Assembly: GCA_951640165.1 (NCBI GenBank)
Contig: OX621266.1
Location: 8,060,001-8,124,000 of the forward strand
Direction of reading: 5' to 3'
Origin: Pseudoips prasinana
Lineage: Eukaryota > Arthropoda > Insecta > Lepidoptera > Nolidae
DNA length: 64,000 nt
The position numbers were made by a program, and so were the translations under genes. The notes below the pieces were generated by a model. The model had not been told where the DNA came from, did no database searches, and worked only from the letters and a program-made list of their open reading frames with translations. This document shows, one piece after another, positions 25,213 to 37,400 of the stretch (position 1 is the first letter of the stretch; the number at the start of each line of letters is the position of its first letter).

Positions 25213-26472
25213 ATGGTCCTCCAAACAACTATAAACCAATACTTACCTGGTAGATCAGTACAAACTGAACCAAATGCATCAAAATGGACAGCAGATGAAC
25301 ATGCTGAAAAACATGCGGAGGGATGGAGTAAACCAAAGCGTGTGGCTCACCACAGCGAAGCAGGTACGACATCTTCCAATATAGTATCCCCGAATAAATT
25401 TTCTAATCTTCCGGTTGATGACAAGATTCCTCATCATATTAGCACATTTCGTGAGGCCACTATGAAAAAGAAGACTGGTAGTATACCACCAATTATTTTA
25501 AACATCAAGCACGATTGGACACACAGCACCATCACCAACCTGGTTAGTACATTTCACAAATGCTATCATCTTCAATATAGAGGAAAAAGTAAAGTCGCAG
25601 TGATTAGCCATACGTCTGAAGCCCATAAACTAATAAAACAAGGTTTGCTTCATAAAAATGCAGAATTCGTCACCTATACACGAAAAGATGAAAGAACACG
25701 TAAGGTTGTTATTCACGGATTACCTTCCTACGTTGAAGACCAACTGCCGGAAGAATTAAGAAAAATCGGCTTTGAGTGCGATAAAGTTATAAAACTTGAG
25801 TCTAAAAACGAGTCTCTAAACCCACCATTTCTAATACAACTTCCTGCCGGGACAAATATTATGAAGTTTCGTCAAATTAAGTACATCTGTAATTGCGTTG
25901 TTGTCGTTCAAAAATATAAACCAAAATCCTTCTCGGGAACTCAATGCTTTCGATGCCAAAGATTTGGACACTCTTCGCAGAATTGTAATATGCCGCCAAG
26001 ATGTGTAAAATGCATAGAACCGCATGAAACTGTAAATTGCCCAAACAAAGACCGTAAAAATCCTGCACGGTGCTGTAATTGCAATGAAGATCATCCAGCA
26101 AATTACAGAAACTGTACATCACGACAGAAATACCTAGAAAAGGTAAAACAGCGCAGAGAAGAACAATCCCAACTCAAGTCAAACATTTTAATGTCAGCTC
26201 ACGAACCAAACCTAGTTTCGCATAGTTGGCCCAAATTACCAAGTAAAGATGTGAAGCCCTCTATGAATAAAGCCAGTTGGAATACTTTGTCACAAAGAAA
26301 CCACCAACCCAACTTAGAGACTGCTGCTGATGATGTAATTGAAGACGAATCTACCCAAGAAATGTTAAAAATCCTTAAAGTGATCAAATCATTAAAAGAA
26401 GGTTTTATGTCTTGCAAATGTATGATGGATAAAGTAATCCTAATTTTGACACATTTAGGTCAGTACGTTTAA
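25213..26472 (+). CDS. ORF1 (Gag-like, PRE_C2HC type) of J1
   Basis: 419 residues from ATG 25213; the frame is open further upstream but only from a TTG. The centre resembles the PRE_C2HC domain of Jockey and X-element Gag (IHGLPSYVEDQLPEELRKIGF). Knuckles follow: CFRCQRFGHSSQNC, CVKCIEPHETVNC and CCNCNEDHPANYRNC. Expected role: binding element RNA in a ribonucleoprotein. The C-terminal third is hydrophilic without recognisable domains. Confidence 0.9.
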   Translation: MVLQTTINQYLPGRSVQTEPNASKWTADEHAEKHAEGWSKPKRVAHHSEAGTTSSNIVSPNKFSNLPVDDKIPHHISTFREATMKKKTGSIPPIILNIKHDWTHSTITNLVSTFHKCYHLQYRGKSKVAVISHTSEAHKLIKQGLLHKNAEFVTYTRKDERTRKVVIHGLPSYVEDQLPEELRKIGFECDKVIKLESKNESLNPPFLIQLPAGTNIMKFRQIKYICNCVVVVQKYKPKSFSGTQCFRCQRFGHSSQNCNMPPRCVKCIEPHETVNCPNKDRKNPARCCNCNEDHPANYRNCTSRQKYLEKVKQRREEQSQLKSNILMSAHEPNLVSHSWPKLPSKDVKPSMNKASWNTLSQRNHQPNLETAADDVIEDESTQEMLKILKVIKSLKEGFMSCKCMMDKVILILTHLGQYV

Positions 26473-29269
26473 TTCTACTAACTGTAATCTTAGTTTTTTA
26501 TCTTGGAATGCCGATGGTATTCATAGAAAATTACATGAGTTAAAAGACTTAATCTTAAATGATTATCCTGCCGATATTGTTGCTGTTTGCGAAACCAGAA
26601 TATCAACCAAAGTAGTATTAGAAATTCCCGGTTTTATATGCCATCGTCAAGATAAGCACGTGAGTGGACGTGGTCAGGGGGTGGCACTTTTGGTGAGAAC
26701 TGATCTAGAACACTCTCGTATCGCTATTCCGACGCACCAAATGGAGGCTGTTGGAATTGAAACTACAATTTCTGGTAATAAGTTGTATATTGTGTCCATT
26801 TATCAGTCGCCAAATCTACCATTACTTACTCAGGATTTAGATCTCATTATGAGCTTAGGCAATCGGGTAATTATTATGGGAGATTTTAATGCGAAGCACC
26901 CATTTTGGCATTGCAGACAAAATGATATTAATGGCCGTGGCAGAACATTGTTTAATCACATGATTGATCGCGACTTTTTAATCCATGCCCCTGATTCACC
27001 AACCCTAGTACATTATCGTGCAGAGTTGTGCCCATCCTCGCCCGACCTAGTTATATCTCGAAACGTTGATAGTATAAGCACTATCCATACAATAGCAGCT
27101 CTGTCATCTAATCACCTACCCACCTTCTTTACTTTGGGCGGCAAATTTAGACGCAAAACCTACAAACAGCATCTTTACAATAAAGCCAATTGGAAAAAGT
27201 ACAGATTTATATTAAACAATGAAATTATTCTTTCAACCGATGTATATAAGTCTGTCAATGAAATTGACGATGCCGTTAACGACTTTTCAGAAATGATAAT
27301 AGCTGCAAGGAACGTAAGCGTTCCTTATAAATCGCATCATTCTGCATGTACCAAATTGCCCCAAGAACTCAAATCACTGATAAGGTATAAAAATTATCTT
27401 CGCAGAAAATCACAACACGAAAATAACGTTAATGCAAGACGTCACCTGAGGGCAGAAATTAATCACCTCCAAGATATAATCAACCTAAAGCTTAAAAAGC
27501 ACAATGATTTAATCTGGGATGCTAAAATGTCCAAAATTGATAGTCCGGGCCCTGACTTATGGCGCATTACAAAACAATTAAAATCAAAGCCCTCAATTAT
27601 ACCTTCTCTTAAAAAAGTTGATGGAACTCTTACATCTAGCACTATTGAACAATGTGAGTCTCTAGCTGATGGTTTTGCAAGCAACATGTCTCTAACTATG
27701 GACTGGAGGTCAGATGTGGAATCAGTTGTCAGTAATTCTTTGTTGCAACTTGATGCACCTACAGTAGATAGACCTGTTCCTTTTATTCGACCAAAAGAAG
27801 TCCAAAAACATTTGTGCAAACTAAAAATCAGGAAATGTCCAGGGGGGGATGGAATTCATAATATTTTATTAAAGAACCTTCCACGGAAAGCGATAATACT
27901 GCTCACTAAAATATTCAATGCATGCCTGCATTTATCATACTTTCCCAGTATATTTAAGAAAGCTAAAGTAATTGCTCTGAAAAAGCCAGGCAAAGATGGC
28001 AGTAACCCTTCGAGTTATAGACCTATCAGTCTATTACCAGCATTGGGTAAGCTTTGCGAAGCCTTGATTTACAGGCGCCTTTATGATGCTACTCAACTTA
28101 ACCTTAAAGATGAACAATTTGGATTTCGACCATCTCTTTCTACCACTCAGCAACTTGCTAGAGTGGCTGAACATGTTGCACATAATTTAAATCTTAAACA
28201 ATCTACTGGCATGATTCTCTTGGACATAGAAAAGGCGTTTGATACCGTCTGGCACGAAGGCTTACTTCACAAGCTAATACAAAATTATGTCATACCCATA
28301 GGTCTCATTAAACTTATTCGTTCATATTTGAGTGATCGAACATTTGAGGTACATGTGGGCGATGTTAAATCTTCCCCACGAGTCATACATGCAGGTATTC
28401 CCCAAGGATCAGTACTTGGACCTTATCTGTTTTTGTTATACATTAACGATGTACCCATCCAAACCCGAACAAGCTTGGCATGTTTTGCGGATGATACTGC
28501 ATCCTTTACTTCGGACAAAGATCAGAACATCATTATTGGCCGCCTACAACTGTCGCTTAACCTACTTCATTGTTACTTCTCCAAGTGGAAACTAAAGTTG
28601 AACGAAGGCAAAACTGAAGCAATAATGTTTTCCCGTCAAAGATCATTGCCTATCAAGAAACTAAGCATAAATGGTCATAATATACCCTGGTCGAAAACAG
28701 TTAGATACCTAGGTGTTAGGTTTGACATTAAAATAAATTGGACTAAACATGTAGATGACTTAAGGTCCAAAGGTTTAAAAGCTATAAATGCCCTAAGTCC
28801 TATTTTGAATCGTCGGAGTAAGCTTAGTGCAAAAACCAAACTTACTATATATTCAACCCTCGTAAGGCCATGTCTGACATATGGTGCACCGGTATGGAGT
28901 AGCACTTGTGATACAAATTATAAAAAATTGCAAGTAATACAGAATAAAGCACTAAAAATATCTTTTAATACACCATTTAGAACAAATTTAACAAAATTAC
29001 ATAATAATATTAAATTTCCCTTCATTAAAAATTTTATTATAAAACAAACAAACAAATTTTACCTACATAAATCACCAAACAATGTTAATATTCTGGTTTC
29101 GTCAATAGGACGCAGCCGATATAAGAATTTGTCTTATATCGATAAATATAAAACTTACCGCCTACCACATCACTACGTCTTGCACAGTAGCGATAAGCGG
29201 TACCCACGACGCACGGCCGGTCGCTGCGTAACCAACGAATCGAGGTGCCCGCCCACGGGTATTACCTGA
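26459..29269 (+). CDS. ORF2 (endonuclease-reverse transcriptase) of J1
   Basis: The frame opens at 26459 after TAG 26456-26458 and overlaps the ORF1 end by 14 bp in the +1 frame. The endonuclease begins LSFLSWNADGI near 26490 but no in-frame ATG occurs until about 26741. Initiation must therefore be by coupling, frameshift or a non-ATG codon, or the ATG has been lost. Endonuclease motifs: CETRIS, IYQSPN, MGDFNAKHPFW, SSNHLP. RT motifs: DIEKAFDTVWH, IPQGSVLGPYLF, CFADDTASF. Stop TGA 29267-29269. Confidence 0.9.
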   Translation, partial: VSTFNSTNCNLSFLSWNADGIHRKLHELKDLILNDYPADIVAVCETRISTKVVLEIPGFICHRQDKHVSGRGQGVALLVRTDLEHSRIAIPTHQMEAVGIETTISGNKLYIVSIYQSPNLPLLTQDLDLIMSLGNRVIIMGDFNAKHPFWHCRQNDINGRGRTLFNHMIDRDFLIHAPDSPTLVHYRAELCPSSPDLVISRNVDSISTIHTIAALSSNHLPTFFTLGGKFRRKTYKQHLYNKANWKKYRFILNNEIILSTDVYKSVNEIDDAVNDFSEMIIAARNVSVPYKSHHSACTKLPQELKSLIRYKNYLRRKSQHENNVNARRHLRAEINHLQDIINLKLKKHNDLIWDAKMSKIDSPGPDLWRITKQLKSKPSIIPSLKKVDGTLTSSTIEQCESLADGFASNMSLTMDWRSDVESVVSNSLLQLDAPTVDRPVPFIRPKEVQKHLCKLKIRKCPGGDGIHNILLKNLPRKAIILLTKIFNACLHLSYFPSIFKKAKVIALKKPGKDGSNPSSYRPISLLPALGKLCEALIYRRLYDATQLNLKDEQFGFRPSLSTTQQLARVAEHVAHNLNLKQSTGMILLDIEKAFDTVWHEGLLHKLIQNYVIPIGLIKLIRSYLSDRTFEVHVGDVKSSPRVIHAGIPQGSVLGPYLFLLYINDVPIQTRTSLACFADDTASFTSDKDQNIIIGRLQLSLNLLHCYFSKWKLKLNEGKTEAIMFSRQRSLPIKKLSINGHNIPWSKTVRYLGVRFDIKINWTKHVDDLRSKGLKAINALSPILNRRSKLSAKTKLTIYSTLVRPCLTYGAPVWSSTCDTNYKKLQVIQNKALKISFNTPFRTNLTKLHNNIKFPFIKNFIIKQTNKFYLHKSPNNVNILVSSIGRSRYKNLSYIDKYKTYRLPHHYVLHSSDKRYPRRTAGRCVTNESRCPPTGIT

Positions 29270-29674
29270 TTAGTAGTTATTATTTATGTACCTACTATTT
29301 CTAATAATAACATATAATTGTAATTGATATCATTCTTATTTAAGAATTATAATTATATTGCAATTCGTATTTAATTAATGTTTAGTATTCACACAATGAT
29401 TATTATAAAATAATGTAATTAAATTCACCTTCAGCATATTAGTGGTGTATAGCATAAATGATAATGACACAATAATAGACATCTTAGGCGATGTTTATGC
29501 TGAATCATACTATAGTAATCCAATCTTCCCAAATATTATAATATTATTAAGTTTTTAGAGGTGTGTAAGCCTGATAAAATGTATCTATACTGTGTTTAGT
29601 TTGTATCAACGTGTTTGTTATACAAATCATGTATCTATTTTTATGCCAATAAAATATATTTTGAAAACAAACAA
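29270..29674 (+). other. AT-rich 3'UTR of J1
   Basis: No reading frame or RNA gene is seen. There are many TA-rich runs, an AATAAA about 20 nt before the end, and an A/C-rich terminus in place of a pure poly(A). Confidence 0.7.
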
Positions 29675-29741
29675 ACTCCCGCATCGTCTATTTGGAGGAG
29701 GACTGGGAAACCGGCACAGCCTTTACGTCCAGTCCCCCACC
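29675..29741. repeat. Target-site duplication, right copy, of J1
   Basis: Identical to 24935-25001; A7 continues from here (CGACGACCGCC). Confidence 0.9.
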
Positions 29742-29888
29742 GACGACCGCCCGCCTTTACAGCGGGGCCCTCACGCCCCTCCCTTAGTGGAGGGGCCCGG
29801 GAACGACCGCGAGTGCTCGGCCGTTCCCGCCCGACGAGGGTGGTGATTACTGCAATGCGAGCGAAGGCGCCCCCGCGCCTGTCGCCCG

Positions 29889-32634
29889 CTAATCACCACC
29901 AGAAGGAGGGAGGCGACGATCGTACAACCGCCGTCTCCCACCCCTTCTTCGCCTGCGGAGCGGCGGCGCGAGAGGATCATCCTCCCGCGCGCGCTCCGCC
30001 GCCTCCTTTTGCGACATGACATTTTCGCAAAAGGAGGCAACCGCCGCCCAAGCCTCCTCACTCCCCAGCATGGAATTCACCACACTGGGAAGTGAGAGGT
30101 CCAGCCCAACGACAGCATTCAGGGCACGGCGCAGCTCAGCCCAGGCTGGGCACACCTCGAGGGTGTGCTGCGCCGTGTCCTCCGCGGCTCCACACTCGTG
30201 GCACGCCGGGGTCTCCTCCCTCTGAATCCGATGCAGGTGCGTTCCGAAGCAGCCATGCCCGGACAACACCTGCACCAGACGGAACGAGAGGAAACCGTGG
30301 GGCCGCTCGAGCCAGTCCCGTAGGACTGGACCGAGGGCGTCTAGCGTCCGGCGTCCAAAGGTGGCGGAGGCGAGGTCCCGTGCCCAGTGCAGGACGATGG
30401 CGTCCCTCGCCTCCCGCCGCACGGCATCCCGCTCTTGCGCGGCGGGGCGCTCACCCAGCGCCCTACGCCGCGCCGCCCATTCGTACACTCTGGCGAGCAC
30501 CCATGCCTCCAATTCCCAGGGAGGGGTGCCGGCCAGAGCGCACGCCGCTGCAAACCCCACTGAGCGGTAGGCCCTCGCCACCCGCTGTGCAATGGCCCGT
30601 TGGGGCCTGCGGATGGCGGTTGCATTCTCCCTCCTGTGGAGGGAGTCCGCCCAGATGGGTGCCCCGTATAGGGCCATGCTCTTCAGGATGCCGGCATAGA
30701 GGCGCCGGCATCGCTCCTTGGGCCCTCCCAGGTTTGGGAGGAGCCATGAGAGGGCGTCCGCGGCTTTGAGCAGGCGCGTCGACAGCCCGCTGAAGTGCGG
30801 GCCGAAGCGCCACCTGCTGTCCAGCACGAGGCCCAGATACTTCATCTGGGCCCCGACCCCTATACGGACGCCCTCCACCACGATGTGGGCGTCAGGAGGG
30901 CAGCGCTGCCGAGGCCCGTGAAAGAACACGGCCTCAGTCTTGTTCAGCGCCACCCTCAAACCAAGCTGGCGGATCCTACCTGCCACTAAGGATCCGCCAG
31001 CTGAGGCCAGACAGGCCGCCTCCCTAAAGTCCCTCCCCCGGGCAACGAGGAGAGTGTCATCCGCGTAGCAGATGACACTCGTGCCCTGGAGGAGGGTGCC
31101 CCGCAGGAGCCAATCGAATCCGATGTTCCACAAGAGGGGCCCTAGCACCGAACCCTGTGGAACACCGGACTCCGCGCCGTAGCGCCTGATCCTGGCCGTC
31201 CTGTCCACCAGGAGGACCTCCCGGTCCTCCAGGTAGTTGGCCAGGATCGCCCGCAGATATTGGGGCACTCCGTGGTACCGGAGTGCCTCCAATATGGTCG
31301 AGTGGGGCACGGAGTTGAACGCGTTGGCGATGTCGAACGACACCGCCAACACTCCGTCCCCAGCCTCGACCGCCGCCTTTACTTGAGTAGGGCCACCGCG
31401 TCGACCGTCAAACGCCCCTGTCGAAAGCCGAACTGGGCGTCCGACAGGTCCGGCCCTACCTCCCGCAAATGGCTGTTAAGCCGGGTGGCGAGGATCCCCT
31501 CGAACAGTTTACCGACCTCATCGAGCAGAACGATGGGCCGGTATGCCGAGGGGGAGTCCACCGGGCGTCCCTCCTTCCGGAGCAGGCAAAGCTGCCCCTC
31601 CTTCCAGAGCTTCGGGAACCTCCCAGCCGTCAGGCAAGCGCTGAAGAGGTCCCGAAACCTCTGCTCCATTAGGGACGCCGCGATGGCCACCACCCGTGCG
31701 GGGACGCCATCCGGTCCAGGGGCCGTCTTTTTCGCGCGGAGGGACAGAACCCCCGCGCCAAATTCCTCCGCCGAAACTGGAGGGACCTCCTCCGCCGGCG
31801 AAGCCACCACCACCCCCAGTGGGGGGTTCATCGTTGGTGGGGTGAATTCGGTCCTGCGCGGAAACAGTGACCGAACCACCCCATCCAGCAACGCCGGCTC
31901 TAGGGTCTCCGTTAGTGGGGGGCCATAAGGGCGCAGCTGGCTCCGCGCCAGCTTATATGGCCTCCCAAACGGATCCCTGTCGAGTCCCTCCAGCATCTCG
32001 GCCTTTGCCGAGTCTTCGGCGGCGCACATTGCCAACTTGAGGACCGTCTTTGCCTCTACGTAAGAGGCGTAGAGGCGGTCCTCCTCCGCCTGACATCGGC
32101 TGGTGCGCCGCCGACTCCGCGTGTAGGCCCTCCTGGCCTCCACGCACGCGGCCCGGAGCGCCGCCAGCTCCGCCGTCCACCAATAAACAGCGCGACGGGG
32201 AGGCGGACGGCGAGACCGAGGCATGCTGGAATTGCACACCTCGGTCAGGGACCCCCGGAGCCGAACCGCTGCGGCGTCGACGTCCGTGCCCTGCACAGGG
32301 GGCGAGAGCCAGTCCTCGAGGAACGCTGCCTCCAGGGCTGCCTCCCGGTCCAGGCGGGTGAGAGCCCACCGCGGGAAGGGAGATTGGCCCGAGCGGGCCA
32401 TCCCCCGCGGGCTCTGGGTGGAGATGTCGAACCGCACATATCGGTGGTCCGACAGGGTCTCCACCATCTCCACCCGCCAGTTCACGACGCGGGCGGCTAG
32501 AACGGGGGTGGCGAACGATACGTCCACCACTGACCCTCCCCGTTGCCGCACACACGTGTGAACATCCCCCCTGTTCAGGAGGGACACGCCGCACGAAGCC
32601 GACCAAAATTCGGCGGCGCGCCCCCGGACGTTGC
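29889..32634 (-). pseudogene. ORF2 of A7, frameshifted and lacking its N-terminus
   Basis: Two open pieces, 29889-31352 (RT motif A to stop, with YADD and knuckle) and 31379-32634 (endonuclease from CNVRGRAAEFW to RT fingers). They are split by a 7-nt net loss where relatives read CGCACTTGGCCCCTGAG. The first 140 or so residues of the endonuclease, including VAEPY and GDLNAK, are deleted. Confidence 0.87.
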
Positions 32635-34114
32635 ACCTTCGCCGAGTCTGCGATGACCTCTTGCAGCTTAGCTGCGAAGAGGTCCGCGTTTTTGCCGCCC
32701 TCCGCACCAGGGAACTCGAATATACGAGCCCCAGCCTGTGTCTTGCGGCATGAGACTTTGCCGATCCCCAGTTTAGTGGGATCGGCATTGGCACGCGCCC
32801 GCACCAACATGGACGCGTAAGTCACACCCCGCTCCGCGGCCTCCGCGGTGAGTGTCACCACGACGGCCGCGGTCTTTGGAGGAACTAGCCTCCTGGCACC
32901 GGCTGGGGGGGAAGAACTCTTCCCCTTCCCCTTTCCCTTGCCAGTCGACTGACCAGCAGGGGTGGTGGTGGATCCGGCTGGGGCTGGGGGGGTGCTCCTC
33001 CCCTTCCCTTTCCCTTCCCCCTTCCCTTTGCCAGTCGGCTGCGGCTGGCTGGGAGTGGTGGTGGCGGGGACGGCAGGGACGACAGCTGCCGTCCTTTTGC
33101 CCTTGCCCTTCCCCTTACCGACCACCTTCGTCCAGCCCTGCTGGCTGGTCGGGGTGGTGGAGGGGAGAAGGGCGTCCTCCCTCTGGGAGGTTTCCACCCG
33201 TTCCTCTCGCCTCTTGTCCGCCGCAAGCGGCGGTCGGAGGCGTTTCTCCGGTAGGAGCCGGTCCTCGATGCCCGCTAGGCAGGAGCGAACGAACGCCCTC
33301 TCTTCCGCCATCACCCTGCGGAGGACATCCTCAAGGCCGGGGGTGGATGAAAGACCCTCCGCCGCAGGTATGGGCTCGGCTTGCGATGGCCGGGCCGTGG
33401 CTTCAGCCAGCTTTAAGTGCAGCTGGCTGACCTCCGACTGCAGGCGATCTACTTTCGCCTGCAGTTGCCGCGACTCATCGTTGGCCTTGCGGCCCACTAG
33501 CTCCGCGACGATTTCGCGCAGACTCGCGGCCCGGCATTTTAGGGACTTCTGGAACGTCCCCTTTAGGTGGGAGGACTTGGCGGCGACCTCAACGATCGCC
33601 TCTTCGTCCTCCAAGGCCATCTTCTCCAGTTCGGCCAAGGAGTGGTCCGCGTACAGGACGCGGGACGCCCCGTACCCGGACTTTGCACGGGCGGCGCGCG
33701 CCCGTTCCTCCTGGGCCGCATCCCGCTCCTCCAGCTCTTGCTGGAGCTGCTCCCGCCGTGCCAGGTCCAGCTCACGCTGGGCGTCGGCTAAACCCACATC
33801 GTGGGTGTCTGCCGCTGTCGTGGGCTTCTTAGCCTTGATCCTCTTTTTTGGCTCCTTCGCCGAGCCCGAGCCAGAGGAGCCATCCGACACGACTTTGAGG
33901 ATGGAACGTTTCCTCGAAGCCGATCGTGATCGAGCAATCTCGATCACCATCGCGCCATCTGACGCAGTAGACTCGTTGTCGGAGTCCGACAATTCATCCA
34001 CCCTCCCGCCGTAGAAGGCTCGACCTTCCTTCGACGCTTCAGCGTCGCGTTGGCCCTGAGAAGGGCCTTTTGGTTGGCCCTGAGAAGGGCCTTTGGGTTG
34101 GCCCTGAGAAGGGC
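32635..34114 (-). pseudogene. ORF1 of A7, both ends missing
   Basis: Open in one frame from the minisatellite (three units) through coiled coil, Gly-Lys tracts and Gag core up to LQEVIADSAKV. It then joins ORF2 out of frame at about 32635 (shared bases GTG). The ATG and N-terminus are lost to 5' truncation and the zinc knuckles to the deletion. Confidence 0.87.
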
Positions 34115-34124
34115 CAACCCAACC
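34115..34124. repeat. Variant telomeric relic, A7/A8 junction
   Basis: CAACCCAACC, a variant of CCTAA also seen beside A8 and A13, precedes the 23-nt tail of A8. Confidence 0.75.
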
Positions 34125-34152
34125 TTTTTTTTTTTTTTTTTTTTTTTGTTTG

Positions 34153-34253
34153 CGCTGGGAAAAAATGCGTTACGCATACCCGCCCATTGGGGGATGGGCG
34201 GGTTATGTGGGACTCACCGGCTAATCCGGTATACCCACTAAAATAACCCAGCG
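34153..34253 (-). promoter_or_regulatory. Conserved 3'-terminal RNA fold (A8)
   Basis: Closing stem 34153-34159/34247-34253. Hairpin 1 has the C-G variant; hairpin 2 is CCGG...CCGG with loop change. Confidence 0.7.
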
Positions 34254-34469
34254 GCACTCCCGCATCGTCTGTGTGGAGGGAGACTGGGAAACCGGCACAG
34301 CCTTTACGTCCAGTCCCCCACCGACGACCGCCCGCCTTTACAGCGGGGCCCGCACGCCCCTCCCAAAGTGGAGGGGCCCGGAAACGACCGTGAGTGCTCG
34401 GCCGTTCCCGCCCGACGAGGGTGGTGATTAGTGCAATGCGAGCTAAGGCGCCCCCGCGCCTGTCGCCCG

Positions 34470-37400
34470 CTAATCACCACCAGAAGGAGGGAGGCGACGA
34501 TCGTACAGCCGTCGTCTCCCACCCCTTCTCCGCCTGCGGAGCGGCGGCGCGAGAGGATCATCCTCCCGCGCGCGCTCCGCCGCCTCCTTTTGCGACATAA
34601 CATCCTCGCAAAAGGAGGCAACCGCCGCCCAAGCCTCCTCACTCCCCAGCATGGAGTTCACCACACTGGGAAGCGAGAGGTCCTGCCCGACCACATCTGT
34701 CAGGGCACGGCGCAGCTCAGCCCAGGCTGGGCACACCTCGAGGGTGTGCTGCGCCGTGTCCTCCGCGGCTCCGCAATGGTGGCACGCCGGGGTTTCCTCC
34801 CTCCGGATCCGGTGCAGGTGCGTTCCGAAACAACCATGTCCGGACAACACCTGCACCAGACGGAACGAGAGGAAACCGTGGGGGCGCTCGAGCCAGTCCC
34901 GCAGGGCTGGACCGAGCGCGTCCAACGTCCGGCGTCCAAAGGTGGCGGAGGCGAGGTCCTGTGTCCAGTGTAGGACGATTGCGTCCCTCGCCTCCCGCCG
35001 CACGGCATCCCGCTCTTGCGCGGCGGGGCGCTCACCCAGCGCCCTACGCCGCGCCGCCCATTCGTACACTCTGGCGAGCACCCATGCCTCCAATTCCCAT
35101 GGAGGGGTGCCGGCCAGAGCGCACGCCGCCGCAAAACCCACTGAGCGGTAGGCCCTCGCCACCCGCTGTGCAATGGCCCGTTGGGGCCTGCGGATGGCGG
35201 TTGCATTCTCCCTCCTGTGGAGGGAGTCCGCCCAGATGGGTGCCCCATACAGGGCCATGCTCTTCAGGATGCCGGCATAGAGGCGCCGGCATCGCTCCTT
35301 GGGCCCTCCCAGGTTTGGGAGGAGCCATGAGAGGGCGTCCGCGGCTTTCAGCAGGCGCGTCGACAGCCCGCTAAAGTGCGGGCCGAAGCGCCACCTGCTG
35401 TCCAGCACGAGGCCCAGATACTTCATCTGGGCCCCGACCCCTATCCGGACGCCCTCCACCACGATGTGGGCGTCAGGTGGGCAGCGCTGCCGAGGCCCGT
35501 GAAAGAACACGGCCTCGGTCTTGTTCAGCGCTACCCCCAATCCAAGCTGGCGGATCCTACCTGCCACTAAGGATCCGCCAGCTGAGGCCAGACACGCCGC
35601 CTCCCTAAAATCCCTCCCCCGGGCAACGAGGAGAGTGTCATCCGCGTAGCAGATGACACTCGTGCCCTGGAGGAGGGTGCCCCGCAGGAGCCAATCGAAT
35701 CCGATGTTCCACAAGAGGGGCCCTAGCACCGAGCCTTGTGGAACACCGGATTCCGCGCCGTAGCGCCTGATCCTGGCCGTCCTGTCCGCCAGGAGGACCT
35801 CCCGGTCCTCCAGGTAGTTGGCCAGGATCACCCGCAGATATTGGGGCACTCCGTGGTACCGGAGTGCCTCCAATATGGTTGTGTGGGGCACGGAGTTGAA
35901 GGCGTTGGCGATGTCAAACGATACCGCCAACACTCCGTCCCCAGCCCCAACCGCCTCCTGCACTTGGCCCCTGAGTAGGGCGACCGCGTCGACCGTCGAA
36001 CGCCCCTGTCGAAACCCGAACTGGGCGTCCGACAGGTCTGGCCCTACTTCCCGCAACTGGCTATTGAGCCGGGTGGCGATGATCCCCTCGAACAATTTAC
36101 CGACCTCATCGAGCAGAACGATGGGCCGGTATGCCGAGGGGGAGTCCACCGGGCGTCCCTCCTTCCGGAGCAGGCAAAGCTGCCCCTCCTTCCAGATCTT
36201 CGGGAACCTCCCAGCCGTCAGGCACGCGCTGAAGAGGTCCCGAAACCTCTCCTCCATGAGGGACGCCGCGATGGCCACCACCCGTGCGGGGACACCATCC
36301 GGTCCAGGGGCCGTCTTCTTCGCGCGGAGGGACAGAACCCCCGCGCGAAGTTCCTCCACCGACACTGGAGGGACCTCCTCCTCCGGCGAAGCCACCACCC
36401 CCCCCAGTGGGGGGTTCATCGTTGGTGGGGTGAAGTCGGTCCTGCGCGGAAACAGTGACCGAACCACCCCATCCAGCAACGCCGGCTCTAGGGTCTCCGT
36501 TAATGGGGGGCCATAAGGGCGCAGCTGGCTCCGCGCCAGCTTATATGGCCTCCCAAACGGATCCCTATCGAGTCCCTCCAGCATCTCGGCCCTTGCCGAG
36601 TCCTCGGCGGCGCAAATTGCCGATTTGAGGACCGTCTTTGCCTCCAGGTAAGAGGCGTAGAGGCGGTCCTCCTCAGCCTGACATCGGCTGGTGCGCCGCC
36701 GGCTCCGCGTGTAGGCCCTCCTGGCCTCCACGCACGCGGCCCGGAGCGCCGCCAGCTCCCCCGTCCACCAATAAACGGTGCGACGGGGAGGCGGACGGCG
36801 AGACCGAGGCATGCTGGAATTGCACACCTCGGTCAGGGACCCCCGGAACTGAACCGCTGCGGCGTCTACGTCCGTCACCTCCACAGGGGACGAGAGCCAG
36901 TCCCGGAGGAACGCTGCCTCCTGGGCTGCCTCCCGATCCAGGCGGGTGAGAGCCCACCGCGGGAAGGGAGATTGGCCCGAGCGGGCCATCCCCCGCGGGC
37001 TCTGGGTGGAGATGTCGAACCGCACATATCGGTGGTCCGACAGGGTCTCCACCATCTCCACCCGCCAGTTCACGACGCGTGTGGCTAGCACAGGGGTGGC
37101 GAACGACACGTCCACCACTGACCCTCCCTGTTGCCGCACACACGTGTGAACATCCCCCCTGTTCAGGAGGGACACGCCGCACGAAGCCGCCCAAAATTCG
37201 ACGGCGCGCCCCCGGACGTTACATGACGCCGCTGGGTTGCCCCAGGCCACCGCCTTGGCGTTCAGGTCACCCAACACGACGACCTGACGTGGTGCCGCCC
37301 TCCCGACGACTGCCGTAAGGACTTCGAGAAAATCCTCGAAGTCCCTTAGAGGGCGGTTTGGGGAGAAATAGACCCCGACCAGGGCTATTTCTCCCCACGC

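Larger units (their letters stand above)
25002..29674 (+). mobile_element. Jockey-clade non-LTR retrotransposon J1
   Basis: About 4.67 kb, AT-rich, on the opposite strand to all neighbours and flanked by a 66-bp duplication. It has a 5' leader (25002-25212), two ORFs and a 405-nt AT-rich 3'UTR (29270-29674). That UTR has an AATAAA near 29649 and a short A-rich end (AAAACAAACAAA). The Gag zinc-finger layout and FADDT in RT suggest the Jockey clade. Both frames are open, so it looks recent. Confidence 0.9.
24783..34114 (-). mobile_element. Family A copy A7, interrupted by Jockey-like element, 5'-truncated
   Basis: The 3'UTR starts at 24828, is broken at 25001 and resumes at 29675. ORF2 has a 7-nt net deletion near 31353-31378. 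A deletion joint at about 32635 fuses mid-ORF1 to the endonuclease. The 5' end is lost inside the ORF1 minisatellite, abutting CCAACCCAACC. Confidence 0.88.

Noticed and set aside
25002..29674. J1 as an LTR retrotransposon or as a host gene with introns.
   Set aside because: No terminal repeats, protease or integrase; it has an APE-type endonuclease plus RT and a target duplication, which define a non-LTR element.
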